Of a stretch of 64,000 nt of DNA, positions 6,601 through 14,443 are shown in pieces. The number at the start of each line of letters is the position of its first letter. Positions within the stretch are counted from its first letter, which is position 1. The notes under the pieces were generated by a model. The model was not told the DNA's origin, did not search any database, and saw only the letters and a program-made list of their open reading frames with translations. Position numbers and translations under genes: made by a program. This DNA comes from Leptothoe spongobia TAU-MAC 1115 (GTDB lineage Bacteria > Cyanobacteriota > Cyanobacteriia > Phormidesmidales > Phormidesmidaceae): assembly GCF_018739885.1 (NCBI RefSeq), contig NZ_JADOES010000011.1, positions 1 to 64,000 of the forward strand. Direction: 5' to 3'.

Positions 6601-9319
6601 ACAGAAGAAACGGTTAGAGGCAGAACGACGACAGCGGAAAATCGCACAGCGAGCAGCAGCAGGATTGGCAGCAATTGCCTTACTCGCAATTTGTTCCGGT
6701 GGTATAGCTTGGGTACAGCGAAGACGAGCTATTAAAGGAGAAACCGAAGCTAATCTTTTAGCAAGCAGCTTTGCTATGGAGGCATTTCTTGATGGAGGTT
6801 TTGAGCGAGATGCAGTGGTTACAGCACTACGAGTTGGTCAAGATTTACAATCACATTCGCAAACTACCAATCAATTTCGTGCCTTAGCAGCTATACGAAA
6901 GGTAGTATATAATGTCCAAGAAAGAGAACGCTTGCTAGGCCATAATGGTCCTGTCAGAAGTGTAACTTTCAGCCCTGATGGTCAGACTATTGCTAGTGCC
7001 AGTAAGGACAACACAGTTAAACTCTGGAACAAAAGTGGAGAAGACTTCAAAACTCTTGAAGGCCATGATGGTCCAGTCTGGAGTATAGCCTTTAGCCCTG
7101 ATGGCAAAACCATCGTCACTACAAGCGATGATAATACGATTAAGCTCTGGAACATAGATGGAGAAAACTTAAAAACTCTTGAAGGCCATAATGGCTCCGT
7201 CAGAAATGTGGCTTTCAGTCCTGATGGTCAGACTATTGCCAGTGCCAGTAAGGACAAAACAATTAAACTCTGGAACATAGATGGAAAAAACCTAAAAACT
7301 CTCAAAGGTCATGATGGTCCAGTTTGGAGTGTAGCCTTCAGCCCTGATGGCCAAACTATTGCTAGTGCCAGCAATGACAGAACCGTCAAGCTATGGAATA
7401 TGGATGGAGAAAACGTAGAAACCCTCAAAGAGCATAGCGCTATAGTTTTGAGTGTAGCCTTCAGTCCTGATGGCCAGACCATTGCTAGTGCCAGCAATGA
7501 CAAAACCGTCAAGCTATGGAATATGGATGGAGAAAACGTAAAAACCCTCAAAGGCCATAGCGCTTCAGTCTGGGATGCGGCCTTTAGCCTTGATGGTCAG
7601 ACCATTCTTAGTGCTAGTTCTGACAATACTATCAAGCTATGGAACATAGATGGAGAAAACGTAAAAACTCTCAAAGGCCATAGCGCTACGGTTCGAAGTG
7701 TAGCTTTTAGCCCTAAAGATGAGATTTTTGCTAGCGCTAGTTCTGACAGCACTATTAAGCTATGGGAAACTAATAAAGATAATAGAGAAGACTTAAAATT
7801 ATTTAAAGGCCATAATGCGCCTATTTGGAGCGTGATTTTTAGTCCTGATGGTGAGACTATCGTCAGCGCCAGTGACGATAGAACTATCAAACTATGGGAT
7901 AAGGATGGAAAAACTCTAGGTATTCTTAAAGACCATAGCGAAAGTGTTCTAAGTGCAGCCTTTAGTCCTGATGGTGAGACTATTGCATCGTCCAGTTCTG
8001 ACAAGACTATTAAGCTATGGAGCAGAAATGGAGAAAACCTAAAAACCTTCAAAGTCCATGATGCCCCAGTTTGGGGTGTAGCCTTCAGTCCTGATGGTTA
8101 CACCCTTGCTAGTGCTAGTGACGACAACACTGTTAAACTATGGAACATAGATGGAGAAAACCTAAAAACTCTCAAAGGTCATGATGCTCCGGTTTTGAGT
8201 GTAGCCTTCAGTCCTGATGGCCATACCCTTGCCAGTGCTAGTGACGACAACACTGTTAAACTATGGAGTAGTATAGATGGGGAGGAATTGACTACCCTCG
8301 AAGGCCATAGTGATAGTGTTTGGAGTGTAGTCTTCAGTCCTAATGGCTACACCCTTGCTAGTGCTAGTGACGACAACACTGTTAAACTATGGAACATAGA
8401 TGGAGAAAACCTAAAAACTCTCAAAGGTCATGATGCTCCGGTTTTGAGTGTAGCCTTCAGTCCTGATGGCTACACCCTTGCTAGTGCTAGTGACGACAAC
8501 ACTGTCAAACTATGGAGTAGTATAGATGGGGAGGAATTGACTACCCTCGAAGGCCATAGTGATAGTGTTTGGAGTGTAGCTTTCAGCCCCGATGGCTACA
8601 CCCTTGCTAGTGCTAGTGACGACAACACTATTAGGATGTGGAACTTTCAGCTCGATAACTTGATAAATAAAGGCTGCGACTGGATTGAAACATATATTCT
8701 TAGACAATCGCCTGATTTACTCTTAGACCTAAATGCTTGCCAAGCATATCATCCTGATTGGCTCAGAGTCGCTTCACCTGAACTGATAGCTCAGGCTGAC
8801 AATTATTTACTTCAAGGGAAGTCTCAAAGTCTTGCCTTAAAGTGGTACCAGAAAGCTCAGGAGTGGGATAATCGCTTTCATTTCTCTCCTACATCAAGAT
8901 TGAAAAAAATTTTAGATTTTAGAGAGAGCATACAATTTCTTGAAGAGGGAAAAATTCAGCCAGCCATTCAAAGTTTCTATGCTATAAATTCTCTTGAACC
9001 TGCTTTAGAACAAACTATTTGGGAAGTTGAAGAATCATGGGAAAGACTCTGTTATCAAGGAAGTTTAAAAGGCCAAGCTCAAGATGTATTATTTGCCTGC
9101 GAGGCTGCCGTTGAAAGAGTACCATTTAGATACAGCAACATACGCAATCGCGGGCTAGCCTATGCTCTTACTGATAAAACTGAGGCTGCAATAGCTGATT
9201 TCGAAGTAGCTATTGCACGCACGACCAATGCAGATGATAAAGCTAAAATACAGGACTGGATTGAGATGCTAAAAAATAACAATAGCCAATTTACACCCGA
9301 GATTTTGAAGTCACGCTAA
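3635..9319 (+). CDS. Giant nSTAND-type NTPase with 14 WD40 repeats
   Basis: A 1894-residue protein. Residues 1-170 form an alpha/beta domain without a clear P-loop. Residues 190-580 are TPR-like helices interrupted near 322-378 by a repeat-derived insert. An nSTAND NTPase follows, with Walker A GPSGVGKSS around 610 and Walker B VLVFDQFEEFF around 712. A basic Gln/Lys/Arg-rich helix leads to one likely membrane segment (about 1008-1027). Fourteen WD40 blades occupy about 1101-1670, enough for two seven-bladed propellers, and a TPR-like tail ends the protein. STAND proteins act as ATP-driven switches whose repeats sense a ligand. The ligand, the effector output and a defence role are unproven. 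The gene overlaps the P-loop NTPase upstream by 8 bp. Confidence 0.85.
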   Translation: MAEETSPHNQEALDELCRLLRFSQGEFTLILAVCNSTRHRQELVKELRQQCSIPFDEITLAPTASTLFTTVNAYIKDAAKTPPEALMVYGLSEVEDPEQLLTATNQIREEFREFTFPLVLWLTDNDQKHLIRTAPDFYTWANPITFETPSSFFLSFIDELIEHVWQQVTQSQENRFLTTQELGLTANSANYRELETSLAVLAKQDFQLPPDQAANLEFVRGRIANNNEAAAREHYAYSLETWKTLVLGENDEPKWQEKMGHVQFYLGLWWRNHAERHRPDFELAFGEARKYFAAAIETLEGIEESSAENVNSENLEPLSPDQDLVSPLRRGTDRGLLESSTSDQNPSAFGTSPSTTPLAHARRAIGEETASVETLSKGEILAARYINYLAESLHRLERWPELETVATKARAWHQQLNHPFRVARAEGFLAEVALAREDWATGQQHAETALALIQSADVTEKSKQDADFYNWINSFHRGWYLFSLGKAQFQQQDIDAATETLEQARRISQPDYDPKLYSLILAQLQRCYFQQGLYLPAFETRRQRDAIDSRFNYRAFVGAGRLQPKQQIANPALPTEDNRKDAIVASGRKQDVQKLVKRLSQDEYVLTIVYGPSGVGKSSLIEAGLMPALEQERIETRRVVPVYLRRYRNWVEDLVQLLTELESGISAYRSNIFNYPQDLLDEDKDSSPENTALPEKVLRRLKHHTQKNQVMVLVFDQFEEFFFEFEQTAERRAFYDFLGTCLGMPYVKVVLSLREDYIHYLLGCDRLTNLDIVDNNILDKKWLYYLGNFKPDETKTIFNDLTYPTPYKPEQELVEKVVNDLAAGAGEVRPIELQIIGAQLQAEGIITPEGYYNWGDPELPTKELLVQKYVRDIVDECGSQKHQDLAEMVLYLLTNEKGTRPLKTKSDLASDLKTITNQTDWDRDLLSLILKILTESGLVTEVPEAPEERYQLVHDYLATLIRSFQQPLIARIEEEQKKRVTAEKRQIEEQKKRLEAERRQRKIAQRAAAGLAAIALLAICSGGIAWVQRRRAIKGETEANLLASSFAMEAFLDGGFERDAVVTALRVGQDLQSHSQTTNQFRALAAIRKVVYNVQERERLLGHNGPVRSVTFSPDGQTIASASKDNTVKLWNKSGEDFKTLEGHDGPVWSIAFSPDGKTIVTTSDDNTIKLWNIDGENLKTLEGHNGSVRNVAFSPDGQTIASASKDKTIKLWNIDGKNLKTLKGHDGPVWSVAFSPDGQTIASASNDRTVKLWNMDGENVETLKEHSAIVLSVAFSPDGQTIASASNDKTVKLWNMDGENVKTLKGHSASVWDAAFSLDGQTILSASSDNTIKLWNIDGENVKTLKGHSATVRSVAFSPKDEIFASASSDSTIKLWETNKDNREDLKLFKGHNAPIWSVIFSPDGETIVSASDDRTIKLWDKDGKTLGILKDHSESVLSAAFSPDGETIASSSSDKTIKLWSRNGENLKTFKVHDAPVWGVAFSPDGYTLASASDDNTVKLWNIDGENLKTLKGHDAPVLSVAFSPDGHTLASASDDNTVKLWSSIDGEELTTLEGHSDSVWSVVFSPNGYTLASASDDNTVKLWNIDGENLKTLKGHDAPVLSVAFSPDGYTLASASDDNTVKLWSSIDGEELTTLEGHSDSVWSVAFSPDGYTLASASDDNTIRMWNFQLDNLINKGCDWIETYILRQSPDLLLDLNACQAYHPDWLRVASPELIAQADNYLLQGKSQSLALKWYQKAQEWDNRFHFSPTSRLKKILDFRESIQFLEEGKIQPAIQSFYAINSLEPALEQTIWEVEESWERLCYQGSLKGQAQDVLFACEAAVERVPFRYSNIRNRGLAYALTDKTEAAIADFEVAIARTTNADDKAKIQDWIEMLKNNNSQFTPEILKSR
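4600..4770 (+). repeat. Intergenic-type repeat inserted in frame within the STAND gene
   Basis: Within the TPR-like region the DNA changes to short inverted motifs of the kind scattered between cyanobacterial genes. They include CCCCCTTACGAAGGGGG at about 4613-4629, then CAGGGGGTT, CCCCTCCGCC and a trailing CTAAGGGGGA near 4762. The encoded stretch (SPLRRGTDRG and a Ser/Thr/Ala-rich run) has low complexity and breaks the helical pattern on both sides. The reading frame stays open. It looks like a repeat insertion that was tolerated as a surface loop. Confidence 0.6.
8144..8638 (+). repeat. Recent 249-bp tandem duplication of two WD40 blades
   Basis: The sequence from 8144 repeats from 8393 with a period of exactly 249 bp (83 codons, one 41- and one 42-residue blade). 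The two copies are nearly identical at DNA level. The earlier blades (6940-8100) differ from each other much more. This indicates recent in-frame expansion or gene conversion of the last four blades. Confidence 0.85.
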
Positions 9320-9441
9320 AAGAATAAAAACAAACATATCTTTTGGCATAAGTGAACTAGAAGCATGTCGTACGAATGCATAATATGACAAGCACTAGTC
9401 AATAGGAGATGCTTACTCTTAATCGTATTGGTCACAGTGGA

Positions 9442-9837
9442 CTACAATTGATTGCGATGTAGTACACGTGCATTATGAACATCAAGTATTTCGTCAAGGG
9501 TGTTGACAAGATTTCTAGCGTTTCTGTGACTAACAAATGAAGCTACATAAATATAGTATCCAAGGCCAGATTCACGAATTGAAGCACTAGGAAAACATTC
9601 TCGAATTGCTGGCCAATGGTCATCAAATTTATGTATAACTACTACAACGTTAGGCCGTGTCATTTCCGGATTAGATGATTGAGGCTCTGGCAAAGAAATG
9701 CAAGGATCTTCATATGCGACTGCACAGACTGGCAGAAAAAGCATCAAAGCAAAAGCATTTATGCAAGGCCAGCATATGCCTCGCATAATCTGAAATAGAG
9801 TGATGCATTGGATAGCCTTGGCCATAACCACCATCAA
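9442..9837 (-). CDS. Small exported SPOR-like protein
   Basis: A 131-residue protein with an N-terminal hydrophobic stretch (about 20-42, ending AVA-YEDP) typical of a signal peptide. The mature part carries VVVVIHKFDD, then YIYVASFVSHRNARNLVNTL (about 95-114) and an ARVL end. This resembles the SPOR-like fold found in many cyanobacterial exported proteins, but the match is by eye. The true start could be M6 (MAKAIQ) or M19. It is a single gene bounded by AT-rich gaps. Function unknown; peptidoglycan or septum association would be the guess. Confidence 0.55.
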   Translation of the reverse strand: MMVVMAKAIQCITLFQIMRGICWPCINAFALMLFLPVCAVAYEDPCISLPEPQSSNPEMTRPNVVVVIHKFDDHWPAIRECFPSASIRESGLGYYIYVASFVSHRNARNLVNTLDEILDVHNARVLHRNQL

Positions 9838-10147
9838 ATAATATTAAGCAATGTATTAAACGACGCTAAGTGTGATTTAAAAGGTTAGTTAGATCACGAT
9901 TCACAATATTTAAACCCTATCTAACTTTATCAATAGTTCTCAATATCTTAATAGCGATTAAGATGCTCTTTCGAATGGTACAGCCCAAATTTACGCATAA
10001 AACAAAGCTTGCAATAAGAATACGTTCTGTAGTTAACCGTCCCCAAAAGACTGCGAATTAACACCGTTGATTGACATCAGGTATCGATGATAAAGCATGA
10101 TGGGCCAACCTGTTGGATTTCAGTCAGCTCAACATAGTCCAAGATCG
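9838..10147. other. Gene-free AT-rich gap
   Basis: About 310 bases without a convincing ORF or RNA gene. It must hold the promoter of the minus-strand exported protein ending at 9837 and the 3' region of the gene ending at 10148. No strong terminator hairpin or repeat was seen. Confidence 0.5.
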
Positions 10148-10750
10148 CTAATTTTCAGCCATCCAAGCTAAAAATGCCAAAATCTGATCAACGGGAGGCA
10201 ACGGATAATCATTCAGATCAATCGTCAAACACTGCTCCTGCAGCTGCATAAACCGCCACTGCGTCCCATTACTCACACAGCCATAAATCGTTGAAATCGA
10301 CTGTTCCCTTTGCTGATTAAACCGCTGAGCCGCAATCATCTCTGCCGCGCATTGTCCCAACCCAGACTTCAGATCCGCCTTCTTCGCCTCTACCAAAATA
10401 AATACTGGAGCCTCAATATCAATCAGCTCCGTCGAGCGGCTCAACAAAAAATCACAGGTACCATTTAAACCCACCGACTCATCAACCGTAAAATCCTCAC
10501 CTGAGAAGAAACTAATTGTCTGGTGTAGAATCTGGCGCACCTCTAACAATACCGGACTAATAATCAACTCCGAACGCGCTTTCTCACTACCCGTTGCAAC
10601 AGCAACCGGTAGACTATACTCCAAAAAACTTTTCAACGTTGCAGATGGCTCAATCGGATCTAAAGCTGGCAAAAACCTTACCCCTTCCTGGGTAACAAGA
10701 CCAAAGGCATTTTTTACACTGGCAAGCGTTTTGAACTGACTGTAGGCCAT
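10148..10750 (-). CDS. PD-(D/E)XK-like nuclease-fold protein
   Basis: The start is placed at the ATG encoding MAYSQFKTLASV (10750); the longer frame begins in non-coding-like sequence. The product has 200 residues. The core reads GTCDFLLSRS, then EAPVFILVEAKKADL (about residues 113-143), an Asp followed by a strand with E-x-K. This is the signature arrangement of PD-(D/E)XK nucleases, close to type I restriction-like conserved proteins of cyanobacteria. GLGQCAAEMIAAQRFN follows, as in that family. No methylase or helicase is nearby, so it is not a complete restriction system. Its role is unknown. Confidence 0.65.
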   Translation of the reverse strand: MAYSQFKTLASVKNAFGLVTQEGVRFLPALDPIEPSATLKSFLEYSLPVAVATGSEKARSELIISPVLLEVRQILHQTISFFSGEDFTVDESVGLNGTCDFLLSRSTELIDIEAPVFILVEAKKADLKSGLGQCAAEMIAAQRFNQQREQSISTIYGCVSNGTQWRFMQLQEQCLTIDLNDYPLPPVDQILAFLAWMAEN

Positions 10751-11009
10751 AGGATTTTTTAGGCAGTGGTGGGCAGTGCGCCCCCTTCGCAAGCTACGGT
10801 GTACACAGAAGGCTGGGAAACTAGCATTCGCGATTACCTAACTCCCTCTAAGCAGGGCTGTTTCATTGTCTGGACAGAAAATCTGAAGGCATTGAAAGCT
10901 CATTTTAGGAAAGGCATGCTCTACTTGAAAGTGGGCCAAACAACAATGCAATAACCTGATTAATCGACCCCGCCGTAACCCTTAATTTAATGCAATTGAG
11001 GACAACCTA
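10751..11009. other. Non-coding gap upstream of the nuclease-like gene
   Basis: No supported gene. Short plus-strand frames here have no ribosome-binding site or family features. The region runs into the structured repeat at 11010. Confidence 0.4.
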
Positions 11010-11152
11010 GTAGGCTGGGTCCTAGGGCGACCTCCCGGCCCTAGCCATGGAAACCCCAGTTTGCCTAATTGGGATAACATGAATACTTCCGGAAAGGGGA
11101 ACTCGGAGGGACCCCAAGCAACCGGTTTTGGTTCCCTCCGAACCCAGCCCAC
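11010..11152. repeat. Structured inverted-repeat element of about 143 bp
   Basis: The ends are complementary with one mismatch: GTAGGCTGGGT at 11010-11020 and ACCCAGCCCAC at 11142-11152. Inside are two more hairpins: CTAGGGC/GCCCTAG (11022-11028 with 11038-11044) and TCGGAGGGA/TCCCTCCGA (11103-11111 with 11133-11141). The folded form is a closing stem with internal hairpins, like a small mobile repeat or a structured RNA. A related GTAGGGCTCAACCCAGCCTAC palindrome lies near 11935-11955. No known RNA family was recognised. Confidence 0.55.
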
Positions 11153-11159
11153 GACCGCA

Positions 11160-11705
11160 TCAATAAGGCCCAAACATTGAATTCGCCACCGAATTCACAT
11201 CATCTCCACAAAAGAAATCATCAATCAACACCAAAATCTCATCCCGACTCAGAAACCCATCGCCATTCATATCCAACTGTTCAAACGCAGTCGGCGCATA
11301 GGCCGGATGCACATTGTAAACCAGGAAAAGCTCAGCCCATTCCTCTTGACTGATCTGCCCATCCCCATTCTCATCAAACACCTCAAAGATCAGCTTCATC
11401 AATGACTGTACCTCTTTGAGATACTTGTCCTTATCACTCAAAACATCATCGTAATAAGCCAGCCACTCATTCAGACAAATCTTTTTATCACCACTGGCAT
11501 CCGCTTCGCTGGCCAAAGACTTCCACACCTGAAGAAATCTCTCTTTTAACGCCAGTACCTTAGGCGAACGAGAACCAATGTTCTTCACCTCTGCGATTTT
11601 GACAGCGATCTTTTCAAAATCTTTTTTTACCAAATACTCATTATGATCACCATCATACATACAGAACAACTTCAACAGTTTTCGCGTTTGTAGCTCCGTC
11701 AACAT
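11160..11705 (-). CDS. EF-hand calcium-binding protein (calerythrin-like)
   Basis: A soluble protein with four EF-hand loops: DGDHNEYLVKKD, DASGDKKICLNE, DENGDGQISQEE and DMNGDGFLSRDE. Loops 2-4 have the bidentate Glu at position 12; loop 1 ends in Asp and may be weaker. Four hands in about 180 residues match the bacterial calerythrin/sarcoplasmic-calcium-binding type. The start is set at ATG 11705 (MLTELQTRKL), because AGGAG lies 12 bases upstream, whereas it directly abuts the in-frame ATG at 11717. Likely a calcium buffer or sensor; the partner is unknown. Confidence 0.85.
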   Translation of the reverse strand: MLTELQTRKLLKLFCMYDGDHNEYLVKKDFEKIAVKIAEVKNIGSRSPKVLALKERFLQVWKSLASEADASGDKKICLNEWLAYYDDVLSDKDKYLKEVQSLMKLIFEVFDENGDGQISQEEWAELFLVYNVHPAYAPTAFEQLDMNGDGFLSRDEILVLIDDFFCGDDVNSVANSMFGPY

Positions 11706-11717
11706 GGCGTCATTCAT

Positions 11718-12025
11718 CTCCTAGTAGATACTGAGCAAATTCGGATACTTAGGCCTGCTTCAGCCCATTTCTATGGGCATCATAAATCATTCCATTCCTG
11801 AAATAGCAAGCGTTACAGAATGCTTTACTTGCGCACCTGCTCGATAATCAACTCCTTGCCATCGTTAGACCAGTAGGAATAGGTGGATTTGTTGAGTTTC
11901 GTAGTGGGAATGCCTTAATTAGGCCATGGGAATGTAGGGCTCAACCCAGCCTACCGGGGATGTACTATTTTCATGAGGGCTTGTAATCCCAACCATCCCT
12001 TCTCCTTTATCCCTTTTCCCATCTA
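11718..12025. other. Gap upstream of ilvA, with a possible gene remnant
   Basis: About 308 bases. The minus strand between about 11914 and 11825 reads as a short coding-like tail (KSTYSYWSNDGKELIIEQVRK then TAA) with no start codon, possibly the remnant of a lost gene. A GTAGGGCTC/GAGCC-type palindrome at about 11935-11955 is related to the repeat at 11010. The ilvA promoter must lie in the last part; TTCTCC-rich sequence precedes its ATG. Confidence 0.35.
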
Positions 12026-13537
12026 ATGCACGCTGATTATCTCAAACGCATCCTCAACGCCCGCGTCTATGACGTTGCTCAAGAAACGGCCCTGGAAATT
12101 GCGCCAAATCTATCCAAGCGTCTGGGAAATAAGCTGCTGCTCAAGCGGGAAGATATGCAGTCGGTATTCTCCTTTAAGCTACGGGGAGCCTACAACAAAA
12201 TGGCCCAGCTGCCGCCGGAAAAACTGGCTCAGGGTATCATTGCCGCCTCTGCTGGTAACCATGCCCAGGGAGTGGCCCTCGGAGCGCGAAAACTAGGCAG
12301 TCGTGCCATCATTGTCATGCCTGAGACCACACCGGATGTAAAGGTCAACGCAGTCAAGGCCCGTGGTGGAGAAGTGGTGCTCCATGGTGAAACCTTTGAC
12401 GACGCCTATGCCCATGCCCGCCAGTTAGAAAAGAAAAAGAACATGACCTTTGTCCATCCCTTTGATGATCCGGATGTGATCGCCGGACAGGGAACCATCG
12501 GCATGGAGATTTTGCGTCAGTATCAGCAGCCCATCCATGCCATTTTTGTCGCCATCGGCGGCGGCGGTCTGATCTCTGGCATTGCCGCCTATGTCAAACG
12601 TCTGCGTCCTGAAATTAAAATTATCGGCGTCGAACCCAAGGATGCTGATGCTATGTATCAATCGCTTAAGCTAGGACATCGGGTTAAGCTATCCCAGGTG
12701 GGGCTGTTTGCCGATGGGGTGGCGGTGAGCCAGGTGGGGGAGGAAACCTTTTGGCTATGTCAGCAGTATGTGGATGACATTGTCCGCGTGGGCACCGACG
12801 ATACCTGCGCTGCTATCAAGGATGTGTTTGAAGACACCCGTTCCATCGTCGAACCGGCGGGAGCCCTGGCCATTGCTGGTGCCAAAGCCTATGTCAAACA
12901 AGCGCGTATCAAGGATGAAACCCTGGTAGCTGTGGCCTGTGGAGCCAATATGAACTTTGATCGGCTCAGGTTTGTGGCCGAACGGGCTGAGCTAGGAGAA
13001 CAGCGGGAAGCTATTTTTGCGGTCACAATTCCGGAGCAGCCGGGTAGCCTGAACCGATTCTGTGACACCATTGGCAAGCGTAATCTGACGGAGTTTAACT
13101 ATCGTATTGCTGACAAAGCTGAGGCCCATATCTTTGTGGGGTTGGAAATTTGCGATCGCGACGATGCCATTGCCATGAAAGACCTATTCGAAACCAACGA
13201 CTTCAAAACCCTCGACCTCACCGACGACGAACTCACCAAGATGCACCTGCGCCACATGGTCGGCGGCCGATCTGCCCTGGCCAAAAACGAACGTCTATAT
13301 CGGTTTGAATTTCCAGAACGTCCCGGTGCCCTGATGAAGTTTGTCGGCTCTATGAGCCCCAACTGGAATATCAGCCTATTTCACTATCGTAATAACGGCT
13401 CCGACTATGGCCGTATCGTTGCGGGCATGCAGGTTCCGCCCGAGGAAATGGACGAATGGCAGGCCTTCTTAGAAACCCTTGGCTACCGCTATTGGGAAGA
13501 AAGCGACAACCCTGCCTACCAACTTTTCCTGGGATAG
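12026..13537 (+). CDS. ilvA: Threonine ammonia-lyase, biosynthetic
   Basis: A 503-residue PLP enzyme that deaminates L-threonine to 2-oxobutanoate, the first step of isoleucine synthesis. The PLP-lysine motif SFKLRGAYNK is near residues 48-57. The Gly-rich phosphate loop (IGGGGLISG) is near 177-185. The C-terminal third (from about 330) contains two ACT-like regulatory domains (VTIPEQPGSLNRF and EFPERPGALMKF), as in the long, isoleucine-inhibited enzyme. Length fits the family (about 500). Its last 22 bases overlap the convergent membrane-protein gene. Confidence 0.97.
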   Translation: MHADYLKRILNARVYDVAQETALEIAPNLSKRLGNKLLLKREDMQSVFSFKLRGAYNKMAQLPPEKLAQGIIAASAGNHAQGVALGARKLGSRAIIVMPETTPDVKVNAVKARGGEVVLHGETFDDAYAHARQLEKKKNMTFVHPFDDPDVIAGQGTIGMEILRQYQQPIHAIFVAIGGGGLISGIAAYVKRLRPEIKIIGVEPKDADAMYQSLKLGHRVKLSQVGLFADGVAVSQVGEETFWLCQQYVDDIVRVGTDDTCAAIKDVFEDTRSIVEPAGALAIAGAKAYVKQARIKDETLVAVACGANMNFDRLRFVAERAELGEQREAIFAVTIPEQPGSLNRFCDTIGKRNLTEFNYRIADKAEAHIFVGLEICDRDDAIAMKDLFETNDFKTLDLTDDELTKMHLRHMVGGRSALAKNERLYRFEFPERPGALMKFVGSMSPNWNISLFHYRNNGSDYGRIVAGMQVPPEEMDEWQAFLETLGYRYWEESDNPAYQLFLG

Positions 13538-14280
13538 CGACGGGATACCAAAAGTCCCACCAGGACCAACACCATCGCCAGGGCCGACACCCAGATCACA
13601 GGGACATCCTGATGGCGTTGGGCAATGGCCAAATCCGCCCAGATAAACACCAAGGCAAAAGGCAAGTCGCGTCGTTGCACAATGGCCAAGGCGGCAATAA
13701 CATTAGCCACCCCAATCATAATGGCCGTCCACACCGCCCCCGATAGGCCCAGCTCTTTTGCCCCCGAAGCATAGAGCGCAGATGCAATATTTACCACCGT
13801 CGCCACTGAGATCCAAGCGAGATAAATACTAATCGGTCCATTGACTCGATAACGACGACGATCCGGATGGTGCTGCCCATCGGCTAATTCACTATAGGCG
13901 GCAATCAGCGACAACAAAATCATCACCATCGCCACCACCGAAAACCAGTAAAGCTGCAGCGTAAATAGATAAATCCAAACCATCTGAGCGACACAGGCCA
14001 CTATCAAACAGAGGTTAATGCGTTTGATCAGCAGATGGGCTCGATATTTAGGACGCGATTGGTGCCAGGCGTAGATCATCAGCCCGACATAAATCACCCC
14101 CCAAATACTAAAAGCATAGTTAGCGGGGGTGATGAGGACACCGGCAAGGGGACCATTGGCTACCTCAGCGACGGTCTTTCCATCAATGGGGAAAATATTG
14201 GACAAGGCATTTACGACTAGGGTGCCTACAATCGCTATCCAGGTTGCGATCGCTAAGCCCTTATCTCCTCGTAGCCCCAT
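13516..14280 (-). CDS. TspO/MBR-like multi-pass membrane protein
   Basis: A 254-residue, very hydrophobic protein with about seven membrane segments, the first at residues 9-28. ITPANYAFSIWGVIYVGLM (50-68) and its many Trp residues recall the cyanobacterial 'tryptophan-rich sensory protein' group, which is longer than classical five-helix TspO. TspO proteins bind tetrapyrroles and affect stress signalling; here that is an extrapolation. It converges on ilvA and overlaps it by 22 bp. Confidence 0.6.
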   Translation of the reverse strand: MGLRGDKGLAIATWIAIVGTLVVNALSNIFPIDGKTVAEVANGPLAGVLITPANYAFSIWGVIYVGLMIYAWHQSRPKYRAHLLIKRINLCLIVACVAQMVWIYLFTLQLYWFSVVAMVMILLSLIAAYSELADGQHHPDRRRYRVNGPISIYLAWISVATVVNIASALYASGAKELGLSGAVWTAIMIGVANVIAALAIVQRRDLPFALVFIWADLAIAQRHQDVPVIWVSALAMVLVLVGLLVSRRYPRKSW

Positions 14281-14443
14281 AGCATCTCACTCAAAACATC
14301 ACCGGCAATCTATAGAACCCAACTGCTTTTAAAAAGCAGTCACCCTCTAAGTAAATAGCCAAACACCTGTCCTAATGCGTTAGAACAGGTGCCATACCAG
14401 TTATTGTGCCGTGTAGACTTGAGGTCTGCCAGATAACCGTCAA

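Noticed and set aside
7309..8052. Antisense ORFs under the WD40 repeats
   Set aside because: They are reverse-frame shadows of the repeated WD40 codons with the same period.
6940..8640. Regular repeats resembling a CRISPR array
   Set aside because: They are in-frame WD40 blades of 41-42 codons, with variation spread over the whole unit rather than conserved repeats and unique spacers.
10982..11173. 63-residue minus-strand ORF
   Set aside because: It lies almost wholly in the inverted-repeat element and has no ribosome-binding site or family feature.
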